DNA from: Linepithema humile
Taxonomy: Eukaryota; Arthropoda; Insecta; Hymenoptera; Formicidae
Direction of reading: 5' to 3'
Assembly: GCF_040581485.1 (NCBI RefSeq)
Contig: NC_090131.1
Coordinates: 15,581,501 to 15,645,500 of the forward strand
Length of the DNA: 64,000 nt
The position numbers and the translations under genes are program-made. Positions within the stretch are counted from its first letter, which is position 1; every line of letters starts with the position of its first letter. This document shows, one piece after another, positions 25,801 to 36,513 of the stretch. The notes under the pieces are model-generated. The model saw only the letters and a list, made by a program, of their open reading frames with translations. It ran no database searches and was not told the DNA's origin.

Positions 25801-28800
25801 GGCGGCAGCTGCCGCCGCGGCGGCGGCGGGCGTCGCGGGTGTCGGAGGCGTCGGTGGCGTCGGCGGTGCCGGACAACTGGGATACTGGTATCCGCCCCAA
25901 TCTTATCCTACGACAGCGACACAAATGCAAGCTGGTGGCTTTCTTCAGGGCATGCAAGGATACACCTATGGACAGTTCGCCGGATATCAACAGGCGCAAT
26001 ATATGGGGTAAGCTTTTCACGCGAGATAAGTTCTTCTTCCTCGAGAACGAAGTTTTATACGACCAAGTTTTGAATAATCGAAGATTCAAGTCTAATATGA
26101 ATATATCATCTTCCCATCTTTTATGAAGCGAGTTCTATGCTATGAATTATAAAACAATTCGGAAATTTTAAATCAAATTAATTTTCGAAATTTATTCCAA
26201 GAACTTATATATATTATATATATATATATATATACTTTGTCTAAAATTATTCATCTTTATTAGTACAGAATAAATATTTGTATTGAATCTAGATATTCCA
26301 TTAAAATACATTTCAATATATTATTATTAGTAAAGAATAAAAATAATGCGAAACTCGGACAATTTTGATCAAAAATTTCTCGCTTATTTTGCAATAAGAA
26401 TATTAATATAACATCATAGAATACACTCGCGATGCAGACACACGATAGATATCAAAATACGAATTGTAGCTTTCATTTGCGTCTCTGTAAAAACTGTACG
26501 ATTTCGTAATCATTGTATTTCTTGCAAACGTAGAATGGGCATGGGTGCTGTCCACGCCGCTGGCACAGCGGCAGGATGGGGTCAGGGATTACCTGGGGGA
26601 CCACAGTTACCACCACACCACGCCACGACGGTCACGGCACCCCCAGGGGTGCAAGCCGCACCCCCGCCACCACCGCCACCGGCACAAATGATGGCCTACC
26701 CGATGCAACAGTTCCAGGTAACCATTACTTTATCTATCCCACCAGTATACGCGTGCAAGTTGTACGCCGTACTTGTTTGTGTGATGTTTGTTGGCTCTAA
26801 CGTAGGAGTGTTTCGCTTTTTACATATCTTTGCATCTTGCCCCTGTTACGTCCAAAAGCAATTTCGTCGGTGCCGGTATTGGCTTGTAAATGTTGCACGT
26901 GGAAACTCGATTCGATATCAAAAGGATATCGAAGGCATGTGTCGGCAGAAGAGTGCGAGTGGTATATACGTATATATATTGTCGGTGATCTTAGGAAACC
27001 TCGTAAACTTGATAGTATATATCATTCGAGAGCTCGAGCGATAGAACACGGTACGCTTCACGTGGAACAATTTTGCACTGGTAAACATGGCTACGATAAC
27101 GCGTATGATATAATTAGCTACAAGCGTATATATTCGGTGTAATGTTCTGGCTTCAGTTAACAATCATTGCGAGGTTACAGGAACAGCGGCGATATGTTAA
27201 CTTCAATAATTTATACCAGCATTATGTACGATGCCAGTGATATAGTATATGCAGATGAAAACTTGCATTTTTTTTTTAATAAATAAACAAAAATGTTTTT
27301 TACCGTAATTATAGTGACTGTTTTCGATTTCATAACTAAGTATTATTGATCTTCAATTTCTCTGTCAAATTAATTTCGTCAAAATTATTTGTTTATTGTA
27401 AATTTAAATATATCATAAATTTGTTATAAATAAGACAAGAACCAATATAATTATTCACGAGAGAATAAAATGCTGTGTATAAATAAAATACAAATTACGA
27501 ACTAAAGGGGCATTTATGTGCTTATGCATTGACAACTGCAATATTACATATTAACAGAGCTGGGTAAAAGATGGGATGAAACATTTATCATTGTATTATT
27601 TGTGTACATATAATTTCACTTAAGACGTCAAAAAAAAATATAAAACATCAATAAAATGGTAAGTATCTTTTTTACGTTTGAATAGCGATATAATATGTTA
27701 CCCATCTCTGCTACGTGAATAGATACACTTGATGGCTCGTTATGAAGGCATTTATTTTGCCATAGAGAAAGCCCCGTGACAGCCGTAATTGTATTATGGC
27801 AATTGTGTGGAGGATGTTTGTAGTAAGCATGTCTTATAAGATATCACATAAGTGACGAAAAATAAGTAACATTCTTATTATCTTGTACCGAATTTCGAGA
27901 GATATTAATAGAAACTGAAAATAATCTTTACTTTGAATTCTTGTCAAAACACTTGCGACGATGTTTGGTGTCAATGAGATTAAATGAAATATCACGTAAT
28001 ACTAAATCATCAACTGTATGATTTCCAAATATAATTATCTTCCTGGTATAATCTTTAAGTCTTTTTCATTGGTGAAAAAGATTGCACTCTTAGTAGCTGA
28101 GCATTTTTTATTTTTCTTACACCAGACATTGATGGAACAAGACAAACTCGCTTTCCCGTTCGACGAGAGATTATAGAAGTTTGTCGAGATTTAGATATGA
28201 CGCAAAAAAATTGTGGTTCATGGCAGTGAGGTGAAATATAATACTTATCGTAGTTGTCCAGAGAAAAGTCTAGCTCAACCATTTTGCTTTCCGCACAAGC
28301 TGCACACGTAAGAAAGTGCGCACTGCATACAAGCACACACGCCATCGCTAAAAACGACATAGCCACAAAAAAATCTAGAATATTTGAAAAGAGATCAGGG
28401 ATGGCTTCGGGCAAGCGCAGCGAATGCATTTCAACTCAGCACCGCTTTTAATGCCCCACGTTTTCCTTTTGCTTCGAGAACAATTTCTGAACTTGACAAC
28501 TTGAGATTTCAGAATTGAAAATGACTATCTTAATTTAAAAGCTCGCTAAAAACTTTAGTCTGAAATTTTCAAAGTGACTCTACTGTTTCTATATGTTTCC
28601 CTTTTTATTGCTTATTTTCTGCAAAGTAAAAAATTTGCAAGAAATATTGTACAATTTTAAGAAATATTAATATTCTTTTAACAGATTAATAGCTTTTCTT
28701 AATAGCTTTTGTTAATGACAGCGTTATATCACACGAAATTACATACTCTTTTAATTAAATCAAATAATAAAAGCTTATATTCTGATACAATGATATTGGC

Positions 28801-30518
28801 TTATTGTTATATAACTGTACGAACAACGAATTCATTAATTTATAGGATTGAAGAATAAGTCGGATCAAGGTTAAAAGATTCTGCTTCAGAGGAAATACAG
28901 TTATTGGAAATAAGAGAACAAGTTTTCTGATCAAGGGGACTAGTAGACCAAGTTGAAGTACACGAAACTGAATTAGTAAGAGAGTGTCTGATTTAAAATC
29001 CGATTTACTCGACAATTCTATTCATCTACCGTTGCTTTAATTTAACGATCCACAAAAATCTCTCTTTAAACTGACAAAGAAATAAACAAATTAAAGCAAA
29101 CCAGAATAAAAATATTTCCAATTTCTAACTTAACAATATAATCAATGTGTTGTTTATTTTTTATACTTTCGACGATCAATTATGCCAAAAGAGTACTGTA
29201 AACATTTTTCCACACACAAATAGCACTTTTAAGTAGCGTTGAAGCAAGTAACATATTTATTAATAGCGTAAGAAACCCTTAGATGACTATTATCAGGAGC
29301 GTGACTGCGAATAATTCGAGATAGCGTAGCATATTGCGAACGTTGTATCGATTTTGGCTTTCAGTCATTAATCTGCAGCTGTTTGCAGTGCGTAAAACGG
29401 CCTGTCGACCATATGTGCTTAAGGAGATATATACATTTCACGTAGCTGTAGTTGCTTTAGTGAGTCTTTTGTACATATCGCACATAAAACGGAGTAAAAG
29501 TCACGTACGATTGCTTGTCTATCGCGTCGAAGGAGATATTCCGGTGAGAAAAGTTAGCTCGCTTTCGCACAAATATCTCTTTTCGAAAAACCAAGTTCGC
29601 ATTATATCACTGCATGTCAAGTGAAATACCACTTTGAAACTTGCTTGAAAACTAGCCATAGCAACCATCCTCAATTGAACACGAATTCTTGGTAATAGTA
29701 GCGATAAAACAACGAACGAGAGACGGAACGCCCGAAAATATATTGCCAATGAGATAAATTGCAGTTGGCTTCTCGTTTATTTTGCTGATATCTTTTTTTT
29801 TGCCGCAAGAAAATTGCAAAGTTTTACGTTTGATCATAATAGGATTTAAGAGAACAATTTTACATAAATGTTCACACTTTTGCAATTAGAAGCCGAAAGC
29901 TCGAAAGTTACGAACGTAAAAGTTTCCCATGTAAATTTGTTCATCGCGTATTAGAGATGATACTTGAATGTGATCACACTAAACTTATAGCAACAAATAG
30001 AAAATAAACAAAGAGATATAAAATGGAATTAAAAAAATTAAGATTAACGTCATAAATATAATTTGGATGGAAAGATAAGATCGCTCACTTACTCTACGTG
30101 GATTTTGACTTGTATGAATATGGAATGCGAAATGTAGATACTGCATGTATTATGCTTCTTGCACTTTATCTAATCCAATTCGAGTATCCCTTTGAAAAGT
30201 CTATATTTTCTCTTTACATATCTACAAAATAGATATTTTTCGTGTATTGTTAGCGATTCCAATAAATTCAATAATTACTTCGGAATAACGCATTCAGCAA
30301 TTTCAGTAAATAATCGTTGGATTATTAATTGGAATCAACTTAATTATTGTCTAAATTTACTTTCTAATTAATATAATGTTACAAATATTAAATCGAAATC
30401 TCGAATATAATAGTATTAATAAGATCGATACTTTCGTTGTTCAATATCCAGGAAGGGATACTCGAAATTTTCAAAAAGACTATCTTTATTTACATATTTC
30501 GGTTCGCAGGCACAGTGA
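19885..30518 (+). CDS. Rox8: TIA1/TIAR-type RNA-binding protein, 3' half
   Basis: Five exons: 19885-20065, 24122-24251, 25766-26007, 26534-26717 and 30510-30518, all with GT-AG borders and matching phases, give 247 residues. The first two exons encode RRM3: RNP2 VYCGGL at 19947-19964 and RNP1 KGYAFIRF across the first junction, after the linker NAKPLTFDEVYNQSSPTN typical of TIA1/TIAR. The next two encode a low-complexity tail: 11 alanines, Gly-Val repeats, then Gln/Tyr/Gly-rich and polyproline parts ending near MAYPMQQFQ. The last exon adds only Ala-Gln before TGA. The family binds U-rich RNA, shuttles between nucleus and cytoplasm, promotes use of weak 5' splice sites and nucleates stress granules through its tail. 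RRM1 and RRM2 exons were not found and presumably lie before the window. The last exon is the least certain part. Confidence 0.93.
22037..22059. repeat. (TA)n microsatellite
   Basis: About twelve uninterrupted TA units inside a Rox8 intron. Confidence 0.9.
22749..22765 (+). other. G-quadruplex-forming motif
   Basis: Four GGG runs at 22749, 22753, 22759 and 22763 with loops of 1, 3 and 1 bases satisfy the canonical G3 quadruplex pattern. It lies on the sense strand of the Rox8 intron, so it could form in pre-mRNA. Confidence 0.6.
23186..23206 (+). other. G-run cluster, quadruplex-forming
   Basis: Three long G runs (6, 6 and 7 bases) separated by single A residues can supply four G-triplets. 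It is on the sense strand of the same intron as the motif at 22749. Confidence 0.6.
24252..25765 (+). other. Rox8 intron between RRM3 and the tail
   Basis: A 1.5-kb intron (GTAAAC donor, TTTCAG acceptor). It contains a CpG-rich middle (24660-25110), a perfect 11-bp stem hairpin at 25134-25162 and an AT-rich set of imperfect repeats at 25418-25498. The T-rich acceptor tract is open in frame with the next exon and happens to read like a signal peptide, which I regard as coincidence. Confidence 0.8.
25134..25162 (+). repeat. Short perfect hairpin
   Basis: ATATCCCAGTT (25134-25144) and AACTGGGATAT (25152-25162) pair perfectly over 11 bp around a 7-base loop. It lies in a Rox8 intron. Confidence 0.75.
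26008..26533 (+). other. Rox8 intron with (TA)n
   Basis: A 526-base intron, GTAAGC donor and CGTAG acceptor, AT-rich, with a TA microsatellite at 26205-26234. Nothing else is seen. Confidence 0.85.
26718..30509 (+). other. Last Rox8 intron
   Basis: A 3.8-kb intron with donor GTAACC and acceptor TTCGCAG. The frame of the preceding exon stays open for 108 more codons to 27044, so intron retention or early polyadenylation would give a different C-terminus. On the opposite strand an ORF for a possible small secreted protein lies at 28055-28429. The rest is AT-rich with no other supportable feature. Confidence 0.7.
28055..28429 (-). CDS. Possible small secreted protein ORF, antisense in intron
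   Basis: A 124-codon frame runs ATG at 28429-28427 to TAA at 28057-28055. From the second Met (codon 24, MSFLAMACVLVCSAHFLTCA) it reads as a good signal peptide with likely cleavage after ACA, leaving about 78 residues with three cysteines and a dibasic RRTGKR stretch before VCLVP. A TATA-like ATTAAAAG lies just upstream on the minus strand (near 28450-28442), and an AATAAA signal (complement at 27751-27756) lies about 300 bases downstream. I recognise no family. It could be a chance frame, or a small prohormone- or effector-like gene nested in Rox8. No coding evidence beyond ORF length and the leader is available. Confidence 0.3.
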   Translation of the reverse strand: MHSLRLPEAIPDLFSNILDFFVAMSFLAMACVLVCSAHFLTCAACAESKMVELDFSLDNYDKYYISPHCHEPQFFCVISKSRQTSIISRRTGKRVCLVPSMSGVRKIKNAQLLRVQSFSPMKKT

Positions 30519-31154
30519 TCGCTACCACTATCATCGCACGGCCTGGCTTATCCTTTCTTTCGAATATCAATTAGCGTCAAGATAACTGCATCTACAACCT
30601 GGCTCAACCTCGCATTCAAGCTGAAAATACTCGCTGCAACGTGTTTTTATGCAAAAGGATAATATTTTCTACAGAACGAAAAGGAATGGAAGAAACCAGA
30701 GATGAAAGCGAAAGAAGCGATGTTCGCATATCTATTTTATCGGTGTAGTAATTCATATTCGATCGTAATAACATAAACTTAATTTTTTTTCTACGTAATG
30801 ACGACAGAGGAAATTACAGTGATTAAGTCAGGAAAACTCGTTAACCTAATCTTGCGTTTATCTCGTCGTCGTTAATGCGCTCTGAATTATAATGCAAGCA
30901 GTTCACTATTACACACTGTGCTTACATGATTACATGCAGTTTTTACGTCTTTACTACTGCACCACGTAGTGGAGGTTGAGTCATGGTGAAGGTAGATTCA
31001 GATCGATTAGAATTCATGTAGTAGGGAAGTGTGAGAAAGTGTAACGGGAAAGCAAGAGTGAAGAATGATGCGCAAGCGAGAGGCAGAATGAATGGAAGAG
31101 AGAAAGAAAGCAAGAGAGTTAGAGAGCACACAGAGACGAGCGCAAAGACGAATG

Positions 31155-31157
<3 letters not shown>

Positions 31158-31208
<51 letters not shown>

Positions 31209-31209
31209 G
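31158..31209. repeat. (GA)n microsatellite
   Basis: A purine repeat of about 50 bases, sense-strand GA, within the putative Rox8 3' UTR. Confidence 0.92.
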
Positions 31210-31385
31210 ATTATTGTCGAGCATATTTCTATTACTTTCTTGAAATTCGGACCAAGACTTAACCTGCGTTTGTGTGTTCAAATGGTAAAGTGTGTTCTTG
31301 GTTGCGGTCCAGCTAGCGGATGAGGACTGGCTGACGCCTAGCCTTCTAGTGTGATGGTAAGCAAGTACACCCAACCAACAGGAAC

Positions 31386-31482
31386 AACTTCTACAGCAAC
31401 AATAGTTACCACCACCATCACCACCATCACTTCCTCCTCCACTACTACTACCACCACCACTACCACCACCAACAACAACATT
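31386..31482. repeat. CAC/CTA/CAA trinucleotide repeat tract
   Basis: Interrupted tandem trinucleotides (ACC, CAC, CTA, CAA). The Thr-rich or Val/Gly-rich frames seen on either strand come from the repeat. Confidence 0.85.
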
Positions 31483-32207
31483 TCCGTCATCATCGACGCC
31501 ACCGCGGCAACAAAAGCAGTAAAACTCATGCCACTTCCGGCTTGACGACGCGCGAGCCGAAAGGTGGCGATCACGAAAACCAGATAACACTCGCTTAGTC
31601 AAAAACGAAGAAGCAAAGTGAGAGAAAAAAAAAAAAAGAATAGCGATTAAGAATCATAATCCTTAGGTAACCTTGCGCAAGATGCATCCAACATCCCCAA
31701 TCTCCCCGTAAGTTTTCACGTCCAGTAATAAGAGAAAAGAAACCGCTACCAATTACTAAGCGGAGATACCTCTCGTCCAGTCTGTAGGATAATCTAGCAA
31801 TCTCGCTCGGCTTGAAGAAATAGATAGCGTTTGCCGTTAACAGTAGTGTCCGAAGCTTCAATACAAAACACGAGAAATCCGGCATACACGCGAATACGTC
31901 ATTCGTGATGGTCCGACAGTGTTTTTTTTTTTTTTTCTTAGCGAAACTGGCCAATTACGCGTACTATGTATCGTCCAGCGGTACCGAGTACATGAGGAAC
32001 ACGAGTCCGCACACGTTCAATGGGGGTCGCGACACCCTTTATCACCGTTTTAACAATGCGCATACAAATTTCTTGATTCTACGAAGAAAAAGAAGAGCGT
32101 CGACAGACCGCCGGATACTGACTCGTTACCCGGATTCATTATTTTTGTAGTTTTGGGCTTAACAGCGAAAATAATAACTCAAAGACGTAATGTCGAAACG
32201 GGACGCT

Positions 32208-32242
32208 CGCGGCCGAATGTGGGCGGCCGGCGAGCGGCCGCG
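32208..32242 (+). repeat. GC-rich hairpin
   Basis: CGCGGCCG (32208-32215) pairs with CGGCCGCG (32235-32242). An overlapping alternative pairing, GCTCGCGGCCG with CGGCCGGCGAGC, is almost as good, so two competing folds are possible. It stands out in A-rich surroundings. Confidence 0.55.
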
Positions 32243-32288
32243 GTGTATAAATGATAAATACAAAGATCGATTAATCGAAGCACACACT

Positions 32289-32352
32289 CGTGAAGATATA
32301 TAAATATATAAATATATATATATATATATAAATATAAATGAAAAATATATAT
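32289..32352. repeat. AT-rich (TA/TAAA)n repeat
   Basis: Interrupted TA and TAAA units within the putative UTR. Confidence 0.8.
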
Positions 32353-35300
32353 ATACATAAAAGAATAAAGGTTATTATAAACAAAATTCAACAATTAGCT
32401 AGTTAGATAGGCATATTATATTAAAAGTTGCTCGAGGTCGATTCGAAATTCGGCGGCAAGGTGGAGATGGATCTTGTGTATAGCGCGGCGTTTTTACGGG
32501 GGCGCGAGTAATCGGCCCCTTCGTACAATTCGCCCTGTCTACTGGCTTTACGTGTCTTATCCCATTTGCCAATGCGAAGACTTCGTACCTCGGTTATAAT
32601 ACTTAATTATTGGATTCGTGGCCAAACGATTATTCACGCGTGAAATCTTCGCAGGTGCGCGGTTCAGCATCCGTTTTTATCAATCGAGTCTGTTTTTCAG
32701 ACACGACTTAGGCCAGTTGGATACTTTTATAAAACGATCAGACACGTTTGTCGTGGAAGGCACCGACGATTTAGCACATTTCTGAGAAAAAAATGTCGGA
32801 ACACGCGAAACACCGATTGCGTCGGATCGCCGCGGTTTTTAAGTAAACGTTAGATTTTTATATGACTACGTAGAACCAAAGGGAGTCGAGATTTTATGAC
32901 GTTTAAGCAATAAAACGTTAAGCTTAGGAAGCAAGAAGGCAACCATCGATTCCTCCGTCTCTTTGTAAATTAATCTCTCGATTGCGTAAACGAGAAATAC
33001 ACGAATTCTCAACAACGAAAAAAAAAAAAAAAGAAATAACAAAACGAGCAACATAGCTAGAGGAGACGGTGCGTGCACGCGTGTATTTTAATTGTCCGAG
33101 GAGCAACCAAAACGATCGCAATCCCGCCGATGTCCCGAATTTCAACTTGGCCAAATCGATACAAAAAGAAACGAGATCGAGACTCGTATAAGCCGTGAAC
33201 ATGTAAGCAATTGCATGAGTGCAATCGTACATATGAGAGTGCGCTAGAGGGGGAGGGAAAGAGAGTGTGAAAGCGAAAAGAAGTAAGAATGGGCAAGGAG
33301 AGAAAGAGAGCGTGAGAAAATGAACGAGCGACGAAATAAACCGCACAGCACAAGTAAGGGACGAGAAGAAGAAGAAAAAAAAAGGGAGTTAAATAATTCG
33401 TAGATAGACACATTGCACAAACAGCACGAAAGTTAGATTAGATGAATTAAGTTTTTTGTCTACGCGTGCCCTGTCCGCGCGGCTGCCGTTTTAGGAGGCT
33501 GCGATCGTACACGATCTCATCATCGACGTGCTCCTCCGCTATTAAAACTGTCCGCTTGCTGTAGGAGGATCGGCCAAAAGAGGCGGGACGAGTCGCGAAC
33601 CGACGAGGTGATAGAACGAGCAGTTTCAATACTTGAAAAGATGGGAAGTGAAACTTATTGCAGCCCGTCCCCGTTATCTCCGTGCTCGATCTTCTGTATC
33701 TCCATCGTCCTGTTTCCAGCTCGTCCTATCTACCGCTCCTTCTCACCCCTTCGGTTTTAAGTACCGCAACTCATGCTCGTCGTACCGATAATATCTTGTA
33801 CTCGCTTTCTCTTAGACCGCGTTCATGTCGGAGCGACGGAGCAACCAGACGCGAATTCACACGAGAACTAAAGCTTCAAGGAACTCGAAGAATAATTTTG
33901 AAAAATTGGAAACGTTTGCTCTTTATATGAAATATATATATTTTTTTTTAAATAACACATTACACAAAATTCTTAAAGTTGCCTCTTTGACTGTGGATTC
34001 CAAAAAATTTCAACTTGAAAAAAACATCACCTGCCTTGTACAGAATTTCGGCAATTCACACGAGTTTTCAATATTGTTTTCCTTTGTGTCGGGTGGGAGT
34101 GTCACCGTGCGAAAGCGCTTTGAATGGCGCGATGACTCGTCTGATGTCTCTTTCGAGTGAAACTCTCCCGTGATACTATATTCCGTGGTACTATATTACG
34201 ATGCGTAATCCATAATTTTACCCGCGCAAACGAATAGAGAAGAGACAAAAGGCAAAAAAAAAGGGGATAGACACACGAGAAGCGCGGTCAGATTAGGGGG
34301 CGTGAAGAGTACGTCGATGATGGCTGAAACAAAAACGAGATAGGACGAGCGATAAACGACTATGTTATTAATCAAAAGATGGATCGTGCTTTAAGCGAAT
34401 CAAAAGCGTGTTCGATGTTTCTCAATCAAAAAGACCGATGATCAAAGTACGGCACACGAATGCTCGAAACGCAGCGAAAGAAGTGGAAAAACGGCACAAT
34501 CAAATCTGCCCAGCATGGCGTAGAGTTTAAATGTTTCGTGATGAAAGTAGTGTCTGCCAACGATTGTGTGTCGCGATTGTGTCAGCCGGTTAAAAGAGTG
34601 ACTCTTTCGTGAAAAGAAAGCTCGACAATAAAAATCGTCATTTTTTTTCAATCACAACGAGTGACTCTGATGGAGTAATTCACACACGTGAACAAAATTA
34701 AAAATAATAATCGTGTTGCCGTTACGTACACTTTATTGGTTGCGTTCTCGTTGCGTTTGCTTTCATTTGATTTGCAATTTTAAGAAAAAAGAGCATTTAG
34801 GAAGGAATCTTTCTATACAGACTACACTGTTCCGAATTCATCCATTTCATACATTTGGATGAGAGATATTGAAAGATATTTCGTCAACTTTATTTCTAAT
34901 TTGTGTTGTTGTTTCGCGCGGTATGTTATTAGAGATATATATTCATTCGTACATATATGTTTGATTATATGCACATGATTTTCTTACTGAATGCATTTAG
35001 CTTATCCTAAATTTTTTTATGTCTTTAATTTAGTGCAACATATGAATTATCATGCACGATCGCACGTAATGTAAGCGCGACCGTGAGTATTTTCTGCAGT
35101 TTTCTTGCATGTTGATCCAAGATTTCTTTAATCATCTTTCGATTCAAGTCTTCTCGTAACCTGCACATTGAGAACGATTGTGTCTATCGTTATAATTGAA
35201 TATTATTCTCTTTCGATGCCCGTCAATTATAGCGTAACATTTGACAAACCTTTAAGAAAATTAAAAATATCAGAGTGTAAATACGTAATATCACAGTAAA

Positions 35301-35460
35301 AATGCAGATTATACTCGCGATTTGCGAAACTTTTACATTATTTAAATTTCTAGCTTAAAAGGGAATCGTCATGCTAACCGAATCTCGTTTTTTAATAGAA
35401 ATTGGGCGACTAGCCTCGAGGACACGGCACGAGTATGCAAAGAGAAAGCAACAAAATTAT

Positions 35461-35535
35461 AAATAAATATATATACATACATATAAATACAAAAATGCAT
35501 ATATATATTATATATATATAAATATATATATACTT
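35461..35535. repeat. AT-rich (TA)n repeat
   Basis: Interrupted ATATAT/ACATAC units within the putative Rox8 UTR. Confidence 0.8.
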
Positions 35536-36341
35536 GCGCGCAGCGGCGGCGAGGGCTGTTATTTTCAATCGTCGTGCGTAAAACAAAGCGCTGTGCGTGA
35601 GAAAATTAGCTTTTAAGAAGCGACATGAGAACCTATATAAGTAAAAAGAAAATATCGTGTACATTATTAGTTAGGCGAAAGAAATAAAAATATAGGTTAT
35701 TTTTGTGAAAGGTGGAACGAGCGAGGGGAGAGAGGGGGAACGGAGACCGAGTGGCAAGAGGGACCCAAATGGCAGACTGTAATACGAATTATGCAATAAG
35801 AACCTGTTACCGCGTGCGTTTGCATCTGTCAATCAAATCTTGTACAGTAACGTATACCGCGAAAACGTTTCACCAACACAAAAAGGATATTAATTGGATC
35901 TGACACACGCTCTACTTTTACGTTCCTTTTACGTTCCGCCCAATCGCTCCCCTTATCGAATTGCTCGCTATGCACTCCGACTCGATTCCACCTTCGACAG
36001 AGAGAAAAAAAAAGTGAGGGATCCTGCACTCTTTTAAAGAATCAGCGTGGACGCCCGATCCTGTAAAAAGTATTTGAAGAAAGGCGCCTTACACATTGAG
36101 GCGTGTATATGACTTAATGTAGTCCTGTACGTTGTCTAGGACATATACCGAGTGGAGTTAGCCGATTGAGCGAGACGTCGCGTTAAACGGGAAACCAAAA
36201 TGTAGTATAAAGTGATAGATAGATAATTATTAATGTAATCTGACTTAGTAGGCAAACAAAAGGGGCAGTGGAATCGCGGATGGAAACGACGCGGATGGCG
36301 GGGAAGTGTCAACCCGGGCGAAGCAAATTGTAGAAATAAAA

Positions 36342-36369
36342 GGGGGGTAGGCGGGGGGAGGGGGGGGGG
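36342..36369 (+). other. Strong G-quadruplex motif
   Basis: G runs of 6, 2, 6 and 10 bases separated by 1-2 bases lie within 28 bases on the sense strand. If the region is UTR, this would be an RNA quadruplex. Confidence 0.65.
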
Positions 36370-36491
36370 CACACTCGACGAAAGTCGTGGGGCAAAACTG
36401 GCAAGAGATCCACTTTATACCTAAATCACGGTACCTAAGTCACGGACCCAACCGGAGAAAAGGGACACACGCGCGCGCGTACACGAGGTGT

Positions 36492-36513
36492 AAAAAAAAA
36501 AAAAAAAAAAAAA
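36492..36513 (+). repeat. A22 homopolymer
   Basis: Twenty-two consecutive A residues followed by CACACATATACGCG. It could be an old retroposon tail or a simple repeat. Confidence 0.9.

Noticed and set aside
28055..28200. Chemokine-like look of the end of the antisense ORF (GKRVCLVP followed by VRKI)
   Set aside because: Chemokines are vertebrate proteins and the cysteine spacing does not fit; the similarity is a few residues only.
30943..31602. 219-codon minus-strand frame rich in Gly, Ser and Leu
   Set aside because: It is built from the GA and CCA repeats of the sense strand; no domain and no splice context.
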